Assembly: GCA_902785295.1 (NCBI GenBank)
Contig: CACZYK010000034.1
Location: 40,501 to 104,500, forward strand
Reading direction: 5' to 3'
Length of the DNA stretch: 64,000 nucleotides
Source: an uncultured Clostridium sp.
GTDB lineage: Bacteria; Bacillota; Clostridia; Clostridiales; Clostridiaceae
How positions within the stretch are numbered: position 1 is the stretch's first letter; every line of letters starts with the position of its first letter. Of this stretch, positions 1 through 9,578 are shown piece after piece. The position numbers were made by a program, and so were the translations under genes. The notes below the pieces were generated by a model that did no database searches, was not told the origin of the DNA, and worked only from the letters and a program-made list of their open reading frames with translations.

Positions 1-347
1 CTTAATTCATCAAGACTTTCAAAGATAGCTTCACTTAATAAAGATACTTGAGAGCTTGTTAAATTTCTTATCCATAATCTTAAATTACTTTGTATAAAGC
101 TTAAAGTAAGAATAAAGTTTTCATTTGTTCTAGAAAAAAAGTCCCTTACTGTATTTTCTTTTGGGTTCTGTATAGGCTTTTTTATATAAATACCATTAGA
201 TATAGTAGCATTTTCATATTCTTTTAAAAATTTTAAAATATTATCATCATATCCAATAAACCTATAAAAATAAACTCCTTTTGATGGTCTTTTGCTTAGA
301 GGAAGAAAGTAATCCCTATTATCTTTTAATTCTGCTATATTCAACAT
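1..347 (-). CDS. Partial protein, possibly the N-terminus of a YceG-family Ter-associated protein
   Basis: This reading frame stays open to the left edge of the window, so only about 115 N-terminal residues are visible. The ATG at 347 follows a good AAGGGAG ribosome site. The segment around residues 14-32 (PLSKRPSKGVYFYRFIGY) recalls the N-terminal region of YceG-type proteins, which accompany TerD genes in Firmicutes. That resemblance is from memory and is weak. The gene points away from the terD operon and shares a 335-bp intergenic region with it, so a place in the same stress cluster is plausible. It may equally be an unrelated hypothetical protein. Confidence 0.55.
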   Translation of the reverse strand, partial: MLNIAELKDNRDYFLPLSKRPSKGVYFYRFIGYDDNILKFLKEYENATISNGIYIKKPIQNPKENTVRDFFSRTNENFILTLSFIQSNLRLWIRNLTSSQVSLLSEAIFESLDEL

Positions 348-600
348 ATTATTTTCTCCCTTCATTTTATTTTTGTATTCTTATTAATTTGATTATATAT
401 CACAAAATATCTTTTATCAATAACTTAGCAAATGATAAAATTTACTAATTTTTTTAAAAAAACTCTTGCAAAATAGTTTATCATATACTATAATACAGTT
501 TATAATATCTTATTAAAAAGTAAATAAGATTATTATAAAGGTTTAACAAAGCTTTTGTTTTTTATAAAGCTTAAATTTTACTTAATTTTCAAACAACTTC

Positions 601-629
601 TTGAAAACTTATACATTTATTGATATAAT
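601..629 (+). promoter_or_regulatory. Sigma-A-type promoter for the terD operon
   Basis: TTGAAA at 601-606 and TATAAT at 624-629 are separated by 17 bp, a near-consensus vegetative promoter about 55 bp upstream of the first terD start. The rest of the 348-682 gap is very AT-rich. It must also hold the promoter of the leftward gene, but I see no clear operator in it. Confidence 0.7.
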
Positions 630-682
630 TAATTGTAAAATTAAGTAATTTAATTAATACAAAATAAGGAAGGGATTTTATT

Positions 683-1261
683 ATGGCAATAGTTTTACAA
701 AAAGGACAAAAAGTAGATTTAACAAAAGGAAATAAAGGACTTAAAAAAGTTCTTATTGGACTTGGATGGGATGTAAACAAATATGATGGAAGAGCAGACT
801 TTGACTTAGACAGTGCAGCTTTTTGTTGTGCAGGAGATGGAAAAGTAAAAAGTGAAGCAGATTTTGTTTTCTATAACAATCTAGTACATCCATCAGGAGG
901 AATAAAGCATTTAGGTGATAACTTAACAGGTGCAGGCGAGGGTGATGATGAACAATTAATTATTGAATTAGATGCAGTACCTGATACAATTGAAAAAATT
1001 GATTTTACTGTTACTATACACGAAGCAGAAGCAAGAGGACAAAATTTTGGTCAAGTTTCTAATGCTTATGTAAGAGTTGTTAATGAAGAAACTGGAGAAG
1101 AATTAATAAGATATGACTTAGGAGAAGACTTCTCTATAGAAACAGCAATAGTTGTTGCAGAACTTTATAGACATAATGGAGAATGGAAATTTAATGCTAT
1201 AGGTAATGGATTCCAAGGCGGACTTGCAGCTTTATGCCAAAACTTTGGCTTACAAGTTTAA
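683..1261 (+). CDS. terD: TerD family stress protein (copy 1)
   Basis: This 192-residue protein is a single TerD domain. TerD proteins are calcium-binding beta-sandwich proteins linked to tellurite resistance, phage inhibition and chemical-stress responses. The acidic metal-binding motifs are present: DFDLDSAAF around residue 40, [13 protein letters not shown] around 78, and the C-terminal block with [11 protein letters not shown] near 165. An AGGAAGGG ribosome site precedes the ATG. A strong terminator follows at once, so this copy may be made in excess over the downstream genes. It is closely similar to the copy at 5551 and less so to the one at 6163. Confidence 0.95.
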   Translation: MAIVLQKGQKVDLTKGNKGLKKVLIGLGWDVNKYDGRADFDLDSAAFCCAGDGKVKSEADFVFYNNLVHPSGGIKHLGDNLTGAGEGDDEQLIIELDAVPDTIEKIDFTVTIHEAEARGQNFGQVSNAYVRVVNEETGEELIRYDLGEDFSIETAIVVAELYRHNGEWKFNAIGNGFQGGLAALCQNFGLQV

Positions 1262-1282
1262 GTTAATACTTAATTAAAAAGT

Positions 1283-1317
1283 AAGGCATAGAAACTTTAT
1301 GCCTTATTTTTTTTAAA
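1283..1317 (+). terminator. Intrinsic terminator after first terD
   Basis: AAGGCATA (1283-1290) pairs with TATGCCTT (1298-1305) around a 7-nt loop and is followed by a run of T. It lies between terD copy 1 and the biosynthetic genes and probably works as a partial terminator setting their relative expression. Confidence 0.8.
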
Positions 1318-1342
1318 TTATATTTATAGAAGGGGATTATTT

Positions 1343-2410
1343 GTGAGATATTTTGATTATTTAGGAGAAAAAGAAGAAAAAAGACTTTTTCATAAGTTTC
1401 CTAAAGAATTTAATAAAAATGAAGATAAAAAAATATTACAATATGCTTTAGGTGGGCATATATATGTTCCAGCAATAAGAAAAGATATGATATATAAATG
1501 TTTAAATGGTAAAATTAAAGGTTTAACTTCATTTACCATATGTCTAGAGGATGCAATAGGGATAAATGGAGAAGGAGAAAGCATAAAAAACTTAGCTGAG
1601 GTTTTAAATGAAATACAACTAAGCAATAAAAAAGATGTTCCATTAATTTTTATAAGACCTCGTAACTTAGAGCAAATGTTTAAATTTAAAGATATTTTAG
1701 AGAAAAATAAAGATATTATTACTGGAATAGTTATACCTAAAGCAAATGGAAATAAAATAGACTCTTTTATTGAAGCTCTAGATAAAATAAACTGTTCAAA
1801 GCTTTATATTATGCCAATAATAGAAAGTATAGAATTTATAGACTATACTTTAAAGGATAAATATCTTAAGGATTTAAAAAGAGCAGTTTTAGAACATAGT
1901 GACAAAATATTAAATATTAGAGTTGGAGTTACAGATATTTTAGGTAGCTATGGTATAAGAAGAGATAAAAGTCTTACTATTTATGATAATATAGTTTTTA
2001 AAAATTTAACCTTTGATTTAATGAGCATATTAAAAAATGATGAAATAGATATTCCTATAAGTGGGGGTGTTTCTGAAGTTTATGATATGAATAATAAAGA
2101 AATTCTTGATACCTATATAAAAGAGGTTAAAATAGATAAGCTTAATGGATTTATTGGTAAAACTGTAATTCATCCTCTTCAAATGAATGTTGTTCAAGCT
2201 ATGAATGTTATAAGCTATGAAGACTATATGGATGCAAAAAGCATATTAGATGGTATTGGAAGTAAATACTCAATAAGTGGAAGCATTAATTGTGAAAGAA
2301 TGAATGAAGTAAATCCTCATACAAAATGGGCAAGAAAAATTATGATTTTATCAAATATTTATGGAGTTTTTAATAAGGGGATAAAATTTAATGAATTGTT
2401 TAGATTTTAG
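1343..2410 (+). CDS. HpcH/HpaI aldolase / citrate lyase-like C-C bond lyase of the Ter module
   Basis: This TIM-barrel C-C lyase of 355 residues is of the kind found in Ter biosynthetic operons. Visible motifs are SFTICLEDAIG (near residue 62), FIRPRN (near 103), VIPKANG, IMPIIES and GFIGKTVIHPLQ (near 270). These match the substrate and Mg-binding strands of the HpcH/citrate lyase beta family. The start is GTG after an AGGGG ribosome site. The 3' end overlaps the next gene by 20 nt, implying translational coupling. In the predicted Ter pathway it would cleave or form a carbon-carbon bond in a nucleoside-like metabolite. That role is inferred from published comparative genomics and the substrate is unknown. 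Confidence 0.85.
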   Translation: MRYFDYLGEKEEKRLFHKFPKEFNKNEDKKILQYALGGHIYVPAIRKDMIYKCLNGKIKGLTSFTICLEDAIGINGEGESIKNLAEVLNEIQLSNKKDVPLIFIRPRNLEQMFKFKDILEKNKDIITGIVIPKANGNKIDSFIEALDKINCSKLYIMPIIESIEFIDYTLKDKYLKDLKRAVLEHSDKILNIRVGVTDILGSYGIRRDKSLTIYDNIVFKNLTFDLMSILKNDEIDIPISGGVSEVYDMNNKEILDTYIKEVKIDKLNGFIGKTVIHPLQMNVVQAMNVISYEDYMDAKSILDGIGSKYSISGSINCERMNEVNPHTKWARKIMILSNIYGVFNKGIKFNELFRF

Positions 2411-3575
2411 TTGTGATATTAATATAAAAGACAATCCTTTAAATTTAAATATAGAGGATTATTTAGACTTGGCTTTAAGAGATAACAAAAAAAGAAGATT
2501 TTTATTTATATCAAAAAACTTAGGAAAGCATATTCCTGTCAATCCTGAAAAGGTTGATAATTTAGGATATCTTTTAGCTAAGGCTTATAAGAAAAAGTAT
2601 GAAAATTATAAAGAGGAAAGAGAGCTTGTAATAGGTTTTGCAGAAACTGCAACAGCACTTTCTCATAGCTTTCTTAATTATTTAGAATCCTCTAAACTTT
2701 TTATTCATACCACTCGAGAAAATTTAAATTTAAATAGAATAGATTTTTTAGAAGAACATTCTCATGCTACAGAGCAAATTTTATATACTGATAAAATATT
2801 TGCTTTAAAAGATATAGATACATTAATTTTAGTAGATGATGAAATAACAACTGCTAAAACTTGTATAAATATGATAAAAGAACTTCAAAAAAAGTATAAA
2901 GCAAAAAAATATGTAATAGCTTCTATATTAAATTGGATAGATGAAAAAAGAGAAGAGGAAATTAATAAAAGTGCAAAAAGTTTAAATTGTAAAATTGAAT
3001 TTGTTTATCTTTTTAATGGGGCTTTTGATTTTAAGTTTGATGAAAATAAACCTTTAATAGATAAAATAGAAGAAGTAAATCCTAATAAAGAAGCTAAAGT
3101 TAATTATTTAGATTTAAATTTAAAAAGGCATTTAGAAAATAAAAAGTATTTAAAATATACAGGAAGGTTTGGAATAGATAGAAAAGAACAAGAAGAACTT
3201 ATAAATATTTTAAAAGCCTCTTCAGAAAAGCTAAATAATATAAGAGAAAATGATAAAATATTAGCTTTAGGAGTAGAGGAATTTATGTATATTCCAATGA
3301 TGATAAGTAAATTTATGGGAGGAGATATATATTATCACTCCATTACAAGAAGTCCTATTATTCCTTTTGATGACTCAAAATATCCTATAAAGAAAAAATA
3401 TAAGCTAAATAGCTTTTACAACGACAACATAAATTACTTGTATAATCTTAATATAAATGATTGTAAAGAATGCTTTTTATTCCTTGAAACTTGGGTTAAC
3501 GACAAAAGGATAGAAGATTTTATAAAGCTATTAAAATCAGTAAATATAGAAAAAATAAATATAGTAAGATGCTAA
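2391..3575 (+). CDS. Phosphoribosyltransferase with TRSP domain (Ter module)
   Basis: A 394-residue PRTase-fold protein. The PRPP-binding loop reads LILVDDEITTAKT near residue 142. The N-terminal half holds the PRTase domain. The C-terminal half, from about residue 240 with YTGRFGIDR and CKECFLFLETWVN, matches the TRSP-type extension known from Ter operons. It overlaps the lyase gene upstream and sits 11 bp from the next PRTase gene, so the three are co-translated. It is expected to transfer a phosphoribosyl group to an unknown base or to work in reverse. The function is predicted, not shown. Confidence 0.85.
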   Translation: MNCLDFSCDINIKDNPLNLNIEDYLDLALRDNKKRRFLFISKNLGKHIPVNPEKVDNLGYLLAKAYKKKYENYKEERELVIGFAETATALSHSFLNYLESSKLFIHTTRENLNLNRIDFLEEHSHATEQILYTDKIFALKDIDTLILVDDEITTAKTCINMIKELQKKYKAKKYVIASILNWIDEKREEEINKSAKSLNCKIEFVYLFNGAFDFKFDENKPLIDKIEEVNPNKEAKVNYLDLNLKRHLENKKYLKYTGRFGIDRKEQEELINILKASSEKLNNIRENDKILALGVEEFMYIPMMISKFMGGDIYYHSITRSPIIPFDDSKYPIKKKYKLNSFYNDNINYLYNLNINDCKECFLFLETWVNDKRIEDFIKLLKSVNIEKINIVRC

Positions 3576-3586
3576 GGAGGAAATAA

Positions 3587-4672
3587 ATGGAATTTGGTTC
3601 TTATTCAAAAGATGATGTAATATTTCTTTTAAAGGATATTTCAAATTGTATATTAGAACAAAATAATTTAGAGAGAGAAAAAGCCATTCAAAGTGGAAGA
3701 CATTACTCAGAAATGCTTCCAATTGAATATCAAGTAAGTGATGTGTATTTAAATCTTTATAAAACTCAACTTGAAAAGCTTAAAGAAAAATTAGCCTTAT
3801 CTGTGGGTATAATGTGTGAAAAGATTTTAAAGCAAAAAGGAGAAGATGTTGTTTTAGTTTCTCTTGCAAGGGCTGGTACTCCTATAGGAATTTTAGCTAA
3901 GAGGTATATAAAATATAAATATAAATTAAATTTACCTCACTATACAATATCAATAATAAGAGATAAGGGAATAGATGAGAATGCTCTAAAATATATTTTA
4001 AAAAATCATCCAGATATGAAACTACAATTTATTGATGGATGGACTGGAAAGGGTACCATATCAAGGGTTTTAGATGAAGCTTTAGAAAACTTTTATAAAA
4101 AGTATAATGTAAAACTTGATAATACTTTAGCAGTGCTTGCAGATTGTGCTGGATATTCTGGCTTATATGGAATAAGAGAGGACTTTTTAATTCCAAGTGC
4201 ATGCCTAAATTCTACAATCTCAGGGCTTGTAAGCAGAACTGTTTTAAGAGATGATATTATAGGAAAAGATGATTTTCATGGTGCTAAGTATTATAAAGAA
4301 TTAAAGGAATTTGATTTATCTAATGAATATATAGATACAATATCAAATGAATTTAAAAATGTTTCTTCTGAAATAGAAGAGGAGATGAAAAATTGGACAA
4401 AAGATGAAATAACAAAAATAGGAGATAAAGATGTAGAAAATATTAAAAAAGATTATAAAGTTTATGATATTAACTTTATAAAGCCAGGAATAGGTGAAAC
4501 TACAAGAGTTTTATTAAGAAGAATTCCTTATAAGATTTTAGTTAAAAACATAGAAGATGAGGCACTTAAACATATATTAGTTTTGGCTAAGGAAAAAAAT
4601 GTGCCCGTAGAAGAATATCCTCTATCAGCTTATAAATGCTGTGGGATAATTAAAAATATGAAGGATGTATAA
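3587..4672 (+). CDS. StiP-type/PRTase protein with C-terminal Pelota-like RNA-binding domain (Ter module)
   Basis: The main domain of this 361-residue protein (about residues 25-270) belongs to the family named either PRTase or cysteine protease StiP. VSLARAGTPIG (near 91), FIDGWTGKGTISRVLDEAL (near 147) and ADCAGYSGLYGIRED (near 185) are its conserved blocks. The last 70 residues, with ILVKNIEDEALKHILVLA and a terminal YKCCGI, look like the Pelota/L7Ae-type RNA-binding domain usually fused here. A GGAGG ribosome site precedes the ATG. Whether it is a transferase or a peptidase is not settled by sequence. The operon context favours PRTase-like chemistry. Confidence 0.8.
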   Translation: MEFGSYSKDDVIFLLKDISNCILEQNNLEREKAIQSGRHYSEMLPIEYQVSDVYLNLYKTQLEKLKEKLALSVGIMCEKILKQKGEDVVLVSLARAGTPIGILAKRYIKYKYKLNLPHYTISIIRDKGIDENALKYILKNHPDMKLQFIDGWTGKGTISRVLDEALENFYKKYNVKLDNTLAVLADCAGYSGLYGIREDFLIPSACLNSTISGLVSRTVLRDDIIGKDDFHGAKYYKELKEFDLSNEYIDTISNEFKNVSSEIEEEMKNWTKDEITKIGDKDVENIKKDYKVYDINFIKPGIGETTRVLLRRIPYKILVKNIEDEALKHILVLAKEKNVPVEEYPLSAYKCCGIIKNMKDV

Positions 4673-4674
4673 AA

Positions 4675-5448
4675 ATGATTTATTTTTCAGATTTAGATAG
4701 AACATTAATCTATTCAAAAAAGTTTTTAAAAGAAGGCTTAAAAGAAGTGCCTATTGAAAAATATGAAGGAGAATATATATCCTTTATGACTGAAAAAGCT
4801 ATTATTACTTTAAAAGAGATATTAAAATCTAAAACCTTTATTCCTTGCACCACAAGAAGCATAGAACAATATGAAAGGATAGAATTTAAAAAGTATAATA
4901 TAAACTTTCCTTTTGCAATTGTATGTAATGGTGGATATATTTTAAAAGATGGAAACCCTTTAAAAGAATGGGAGGATATTTTAAGAAAAGAGCTTAAAAA
5001 AAATGAAACTCTTTATAATGTAAAAAATGAATTTTTGAAATATCAAGACCTTTCTGGTATTTTAAAAGTTAGAGAGGTTTATGATTTATTCTTTTATTTA
5101 GTAGTAGATTATTCTATTTTCAATAAAGATAATTTAATAGATTTTGAAAATTATTTAATAAAAAATAATTGGGAAACTCATTATAGTGGAAGAAAGATTT
5201 ACTTTTTACCACAAAACTTAAAAAAAGAAAATGCTGCAAAATTTTTAACTGAGTATTTAGGTGAAAAAGGTTTTTATGCATTAGGAGATTCAAGTATGGA
5301 TTTAAATCTTTTAAAGGCTTCAAAAAAAGCATATATACCTAAAAATTCATTTCTTATGAATGTAGATGTTAATGACAAAACATTTATTTCTAAAAGTGAT
5401 GGACTTAAGGGATTAGAAGAAATACTTGAAAACATATGTGAAATATAA
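4675..5448 (+). CDS. HAD-superfamily hydrolase of the Ter module
   Basis: This 257-residue HAD phosphatase starts 2 bp after the previous stop codon. The nucleophile motif is FSDLDRTL at residues 4-11. Motif II is TTRS near 60. The acidic motif IV is LGDSSMDL near 203, with the Cof-type cap in between. It is the fourth gene of the biosynthetic block and is predicted to dephosphorylate the ribose-phosphate product of the PRTases. A hairpin at its stop codon separates it from the second terD. Confidence 0.85.
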   Translation: MIYFSDLDRTLIYSKKFLKEGLKEVPIEKYEGEYISFMTEKAIITLKEILKSKTFIPCTTRSIEQYERIEFKKYNINFPFAIVCNGGYILKDGNPLKEWEDILRKELKKNETLYNVKNEFLKYQDLSGILKVREVYDLFFYLVVDYSIFNKDNLIDFENYLIKNNWETHYSGRKIYFLPQNLKKENAAKFLTEYLGEKGFYALGDSSMDLNLLKASKKAYIPKNSFLMNVDVNDKTFISKSDGLKGLEEILENICEI

Positions 5449-5500
5449 TTTTATTTTACAAATTATTGAACAAAACTTATGTAGGTAGTAAAATAAAATT
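5447..5500 (+). terminator. Hairpin overlapping the HAD gene stop codon
   Basis: A perfect 13-bp inverted repeat (5447-5459 with 5488-5500) has a 28-nt loop but no long T tract. It begins at the HAD stop codon and precedes terD copy 2. It may be a weak terminator or an mRNA end-protecting structure. Confidence 0.5.
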
Positions 5501-5550
5501 GTAATATTATAAATATTATTTAAATAAATATGAGCTAGGAGGAAGCAAAA

Positions 5551-6129
5551 ATGGGAATTATGCTAAAAAAAGGTCAGAAAATTGACCTAACAAAAGGAAA
5601 CAAATCATTAAAAAAAATATTAGTTGGTTTAGGCTGGGACACTAATAAATATGATGGAGGATATGATTTTGACTTAGATGCTGCAGCTTTTTGTTGTGGT
5701 GATGATGATAAAGTTCATGAGGATTTAGACTTTATATTCTATAACAATCTAAAACATGAATCAGGAGCTATAGAACATTTAGGTGATAACCTTACTGGTG
5801 AAGGCGAAGGCGACGATGAACAAATAGTAATAGATTTAAGTCTTATTCCAGCAAGAATAACAAAGATTAACTTTACAGTTACAATACATGAAGCTGATGA
5901 AAGAGGACAAAACTTTGGACAAGTTTCTAATGCTTATGTAAGAGTTGTAAACCAAGAAAATGATGAAGAGTTAATAAGATATGATTTAGGAGAAGATTTC
6001 TCTGTTGAAACTGCAATAGTTGTTGCACAATTATACAAACATAATGGGGAATGGAAATTTAATGCTATAGGAAGTGGCTTTGCAGGTGGTCTTGCTGCTC
6101 TTTGCAGAAACTTTGGATTAAATGTTTAA
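5551..6129 (+). CDS. terD: TerD family stress protein (copy 2)
   Basis: A 192-residue TerD domain protein, the closest paralogue of the copy at 683. The metal-binding segments DFDLDAAAF near residue 40 and [13 protein letters not shown] near 78 are intact, and the C-terminal [15 protein letters not shown] block is present. An AGGAGGAAG ribosome site lies just upstream. With the third terD 33 bp on and the ATPase beyond, it forms the right half of the cluster. The high identity of copies 1 and 2, at either end of the biosynthetic block, suggests a duplication. Confidence 0.95.
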   Translation: MGIMLKKGQKIDLTKGNKSLKKILVGLGWDTNKYDGGYDFDLDAAAFCCGDDDKVHEDLDFIFYNNLKHESGAIEHLGDNLTGEGEGDDEQIVIDLSLIPARITKINFTVTIHEADERGQNFGQVSNAYVRVVNQENDEELIRYDLGEDFSVETAIVVAQLYKHNGEWKFNAIGSGFAGGLAALCRNFGLNV

Positions 6130-6162
6130 TTAACAAAAGTGTAAGTGTAATGGAGGAAAAAT

Positions 6163-6753
6163 ATGAGTATTAGTTTGGTAAAGGGTCAAAGAATTGACTT
6201 AACTAAAAATAATACTGGCTTAAAAAACTTATTAGTTGGTTTAGGCTGGGACCCTGTTGAAGTTAAACGTGGCTTATTTGGAAAGAAAAAGGGTGCTGAT
6301 ATAGATTTAGATGCATCAGTTATAATGCTTAAAGATGATAAGCTTCAAAATAAAGATGATTTAATTTATTTTGGCAATTTAAAAAGCAAATGTGGTGGAG
6401 TTATTCACACTGGTGATAATTTAACTGGTGAAGGTGATGGCGATGATGAACAGATATTAATTGATTTATCTAAGATTAATAAAGATGTAAATAAATTAGT
6501 GTTTGTAATCAATATATATGCATGCGAATCAAGAAAGCAGGATTTTGGAATGATTAAAAATGCCTATATAAGAATAGCTGATAATAGTTCAAAAAAAGAA
6601 CTTATTAAATATAATTTAACTGATGATTATTCAGGAAAAACAGCTCTTATTGTAGGTGAAGTGTATAAGCACAATGGAGAATGGAAATTTGCTGCTTTAG
6701 GAGAAGGAACTAATCATATAAGATTAAGCGATATTGCAGCAGATTACAGATAA
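6163..6753 (+). CDS. terD: TerD family protein (divergent copy 3)
   Basis: A 196-residue TerD protein that differs from its two neighbours. A basic insert, VKRGLFGKKKGA, near residue 35 precedes the DIDLDASV metal motif, and the C-terminus reads ALGEGTNHIRLSDIAADYR rather than ending in the usual NFGL tail. DNLTGEGDGDDEQ is intact, so calcium binding is expected. A basic insert at this place is common in TerD/TerZ-type proteins and suggests a different partner or membrane contact. It lies 13 bp upstream of the P-type ATPase gene, pointing to a shared function. Confidence 0.93.
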   Translation: MSISLVKGQRIDLTKNNTGLKNLLVGLGWDPVEVKRGLFGKKKGADIDLDASVIMLKDDKLQNKDDLIYFGNLKSKCGGVIHTGDNLTGEGDGDDEQILIDLSKINKDVNKLVFVINIYACESRKQDFGMIKNAYIRIADNSSKKELIKYNLTDDYSGKTALIVGEVYKHNGEWKFAALGEGTNHIRLSDIAADYR

Positions 6754-6766
6754 GGAGTAGTATTAT

Positions 6767-9508
6767 ATGAAGTATTTTAAAGAGAAGATTGATTACTGCT
6801 TAAAAGAGCAAGGTGTTAATGCTGAAAAAGGGTTATCAGATTCAGAAGTAAAAACTAGAAGTGAAAAGTTTGGTAAAAACGAATTTTCCAAAAAAGAAGA
6901 GGGAAGTCTTTTAGATGATATAAAAGATGCTCTTCTTGAACCAATGATGATAATTCTTTTAGTTGCAGCTTTAGTAAGTGCAATTATAGGAGAATATTAT
7001 GATGCAATTGGTATAGTATGTGCTGTAGCAATTGGTATTACTATTGGTATTGTTACAGAAGGAAAATCTAAAAAAGCTGCAGAAGCTTTGGCTAAGATGA
7101 CCGAAGATATTGAAGTTAAAGTTCTTAGAAATGGTAAAGTTATGAATGTTTCTAAGAGTGACTTAGTCCCTGGTGATATAGTTTATCTTGAAACTGGAGA
7201 TATGGTTCCAGCAGATGGTAGATTTATTGAAACTGTAGATTTAAAAGTAAGAGAAGATATGCTTACTGGAGAATCTGATGATGTTAAAAAAGATGCAAAT
7301 GCTATTATTCCTTTAGAAGAAATAGATGTTAAAGGACAAAAGCAAATTCAAGACCCAATTCCAGCAAAACAAAGCAATATGGGATTTACAGGTACTTTAA
7401 TTGCTTATGGTAAAGGAACAATGCTAGTTACTGGTATTGGTGATAATACTGAAATGGGTAAAATTGCAGAAACTCTTCAAATGGATGAGGAAGAAACTCC
7501 TCTTCAAATAAAGCTTGGTAAGCTAGGTGCTGTAATAGCTAAGATTTCTTCAATAATAGCCGCATTACTATTTATATTTATGGTTGTAAAAATTGTAACA
7601 AGAGGAGAAGTAAATATAGATTCTTCAGGAGTTAAAGCATTTTTAGAATCTATAGGACCTATTAAAACTGCTTTTGTTACTTGTATTGCTTTAATAGTTG
7701 CTGCAGTTCCTGAAGGACTTCCAACTATGATAAATATGACTCTTGCACTTACAATGCAAAAAATGGCTAATATAAACGCATTAGTAACTAAAAAAGAAGC
7801 TTGTGAAACTATTGGTTCTGTAAGTGTTATATGTTCTGATAAAACAGGTACTTTAACTCAAAACAGAATGACTGTAGAAAATGTTTATTTAAATGGAAAA
7901 TTTGTTGATTTAGATAAAATTGAAGATATGTATTTTATAAATAACTGTCTTTTAAACTCAACAGCAGATATAAGCTTTGATGGAGATAAATGCAATTACT
8001 TAGGTAACTCAACAGAATGTGCCCTTCTTTTATGCTTAAAGGAACATGATTATAAAAAAGCAAGAAAAGAACAAAAGATAGTTCACCAAATACCATTTAA
8101 TTCAATGAATAAATATATGGCAACAGTAATAGAAGACGGTGACTTAGATATTCTTTTAGTTAAGGGCGCACCTGAAATAATACTTGATAAATGTGTAAAT
8201 GAAATATCTAATGGAAAAGTAATTAAAATTACTGAAGCAAGAAAGAAAGAAATTCTTTCAGAAATTCAAAAGCTTCAAGCAAAATCTATGAGAATATTAG
8301 GATTTGGATTTAGAGCAATTTCTCAAGCAGAAGTAGAAGCAGCTGCAACTTCTGAAGGAAATATATTAACTGGAAGTCAAGAAGAAGGACTTATATTTAA
8401 TGGATTTGTTGCTATAAAAGACCCATTAAGACCTGATGTATTTAAGGCTATAGAAACTGCTAGAAATGCAGGAGTAGAAACAAAAATGCTTACAGGTGAT
8501 AATATAAACACTGCAAGAGCTATTGGAGAAGAGCTTGGAATGCTTAAAGAAGGAATGAGAGCAGTTGAAGCAACTTATATAGATACTTTAAGTGATGAAG
8601 AGTTAAGAAAAGAAATTAAGACAATAGCAATTGTTGCAAGAAGTAAGCCAGAAACAAAGATGAGAATTGTTAATGCTCTTCAAACTAATGGAGAGGTTGT
8701 CGGAGTTACTGGAGACGGAATAAATGATGCCCCAGCTCTTACTAAAGCAGATGTTGGTATTGCTATGGGAATCACAGGTTCTGAAGTTTCTAAAAATGCA
8801 GCAGATATCATTTTAACAGATGATAACTTTGCTACAATAATAAATGGTATTAAGTGGGGAAGAGGAGTATATGAAAACTTCCAAAGATTTATCCAATTCC
8901 AACTTACAGTTAATGTTATAGCTTTCTTAGTTGCAATTGTTTCACAAATACTAGATTTTCCAATGCCATTTACAACAATTCAACTTTTATGGGTTAATAT
9001 CATAATGGATGGTCCTCCAGCTTTAGCATTAGGACTTGAACCTATTCGTGATGCTGTATTTGATAGAAAGCCTGTTGATAGAAAAGCAAGCATAATAACT
9101 AAAAAGATGATTACTTCAATAGTTTTAAATGCACTTTATGTAACAGCAATATTACTTATTCAAATGAAATTTAATATTTTAGGTGCTGACACTACAGTAA
9201 TTGATGGTGCTAGTGAAAGTGAAACTGTGTTATTTGCTTTATTTGCTTTTAGTGCTTTATTTAATGCATTTAACTGTAGAGAATTTGGAACAGATAGCAT
9301 ATTTAAGAATTTCACAAAGAATAAGACAGCTCTTTTAATAATAAGTGTAACTGCAATTGCACAATTTATATTTACTGAATTATTCTCAGGATTCTTTAAT
9401 GCAGTAAGCCTTTCTCTTGTAATGTGGGGTAAAGTAATATTACTTGCATTTATGATAATTGTTGTTAATGAAGTAGTTAAATTTGTTTTAAGACTATTTA
9501 AAAAATAA
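6767..9508 (+). CDS. Ca2+-type P-type ATPase (P2A-like) of the Ter cluster
   Basis: This 913-residue cation-transporting ATPase has all catalytic motifs. LTGES (near 170) is the actuator motif, VPEGLP (near 322) is in TM4, DKTGTLT (near 357) carries the phosphorylated aspartate, and GDGINDAP (near 650) is the hinge. There are two membrane segments near 55-100, two near 255-330 and six at the C-terminus. The PEGLP pattern fits calcium or manganese transporters rather than heavy-metal CPx pumps. Close coupling to terD copy 3, whose product should bind calcium, suggests that the cluster links calcium handling to stress. No clear terminator follows. Confidence 0.93.
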   Translation: MKYFKEKIDYCLKEQGVNAEKGLSDSEVKTRSEKFGKNEFSKKEEGSLLDDIKDALLEPMMIILLVAALVSAIIGEYYDAIGIVCAVAIGITIGIVTEGKSKKAAEALAKMTEDIEVKVLRNGKVMNVSKSDLVPGDIVYLETGDMVPADGRFIETVDLKVREDMLTGESDDVKKDANAIIPLEEIDVKGQKQIQDPIPAKQSNMGFTGTLIAYGKGTMLVTGIGDNTEMGKIAETLQMDEEETPLQIKLGKLGAVIAKISSIIAALLFIFMVVKIVTRGEVNIDSSGVKAFLESIGPIKTAFVTCIALIVAAVPEGLPTMINMTLALTMQKMANINALVTKKEACETIGSVSVICSDKTGTLTQNRMTVENVYLNGKFVDLDKIEDMYFINNCLLNSTADISFDGDKCNYLGNSTECALLLCLKEHDYKKARKEQKIVHQIPFNSMNKYMATVIEDGDLDILLVKGAPEIILDKCVNEISNGKVIKITEARKKEILSEIQKLQAKSMRILGFGFRAISQAEVEAAATSEGNILTGSQEEGLIFNGFVAIKDPLRPDVFKAIETARNAGVETKMLTGDNINTARAIGEELGMLKEGMRAVEATYIDTLSDEELRKEIKTIAIVARSKPETKMRIVNALQTNGEVVGVTGDGINDAPALTKADVGIAMGITGSEVSKNAADIILTDDNFATIINGIKWGRGVYENFQRFIQFQLTVNVIAFLVAIVSQILDFPMPFTTIQLLWVNIIMDGPPALALGLEPIRDAVFDRKPVDRKASIITKKMITSIVLNALYVTAILLIQMKFNILGADTTVIDGASESETVLFALFAFSALFNAFNCREFGTDSIFKNFTKNKTALLIISVTAIAQFIFTELFSGFFNAVSLSLVMWGKVILLAFMIIVVNEVVKFVLRLFKK

Positions 9509-9578
9509 TATTAAGTGCATAGCTCATTTTGTTATATTTAACATGTCAGTATAGAAATTGGTAATGGGTTCTTCATAT

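Noticed and set aside
589-780. Reverse-strand frame over the terD promoter and start
   Set aside because: It overlaps the TerD coding start and promoter, has no ribosome site and no family pattern. It is a shadow of low-GC DNA.
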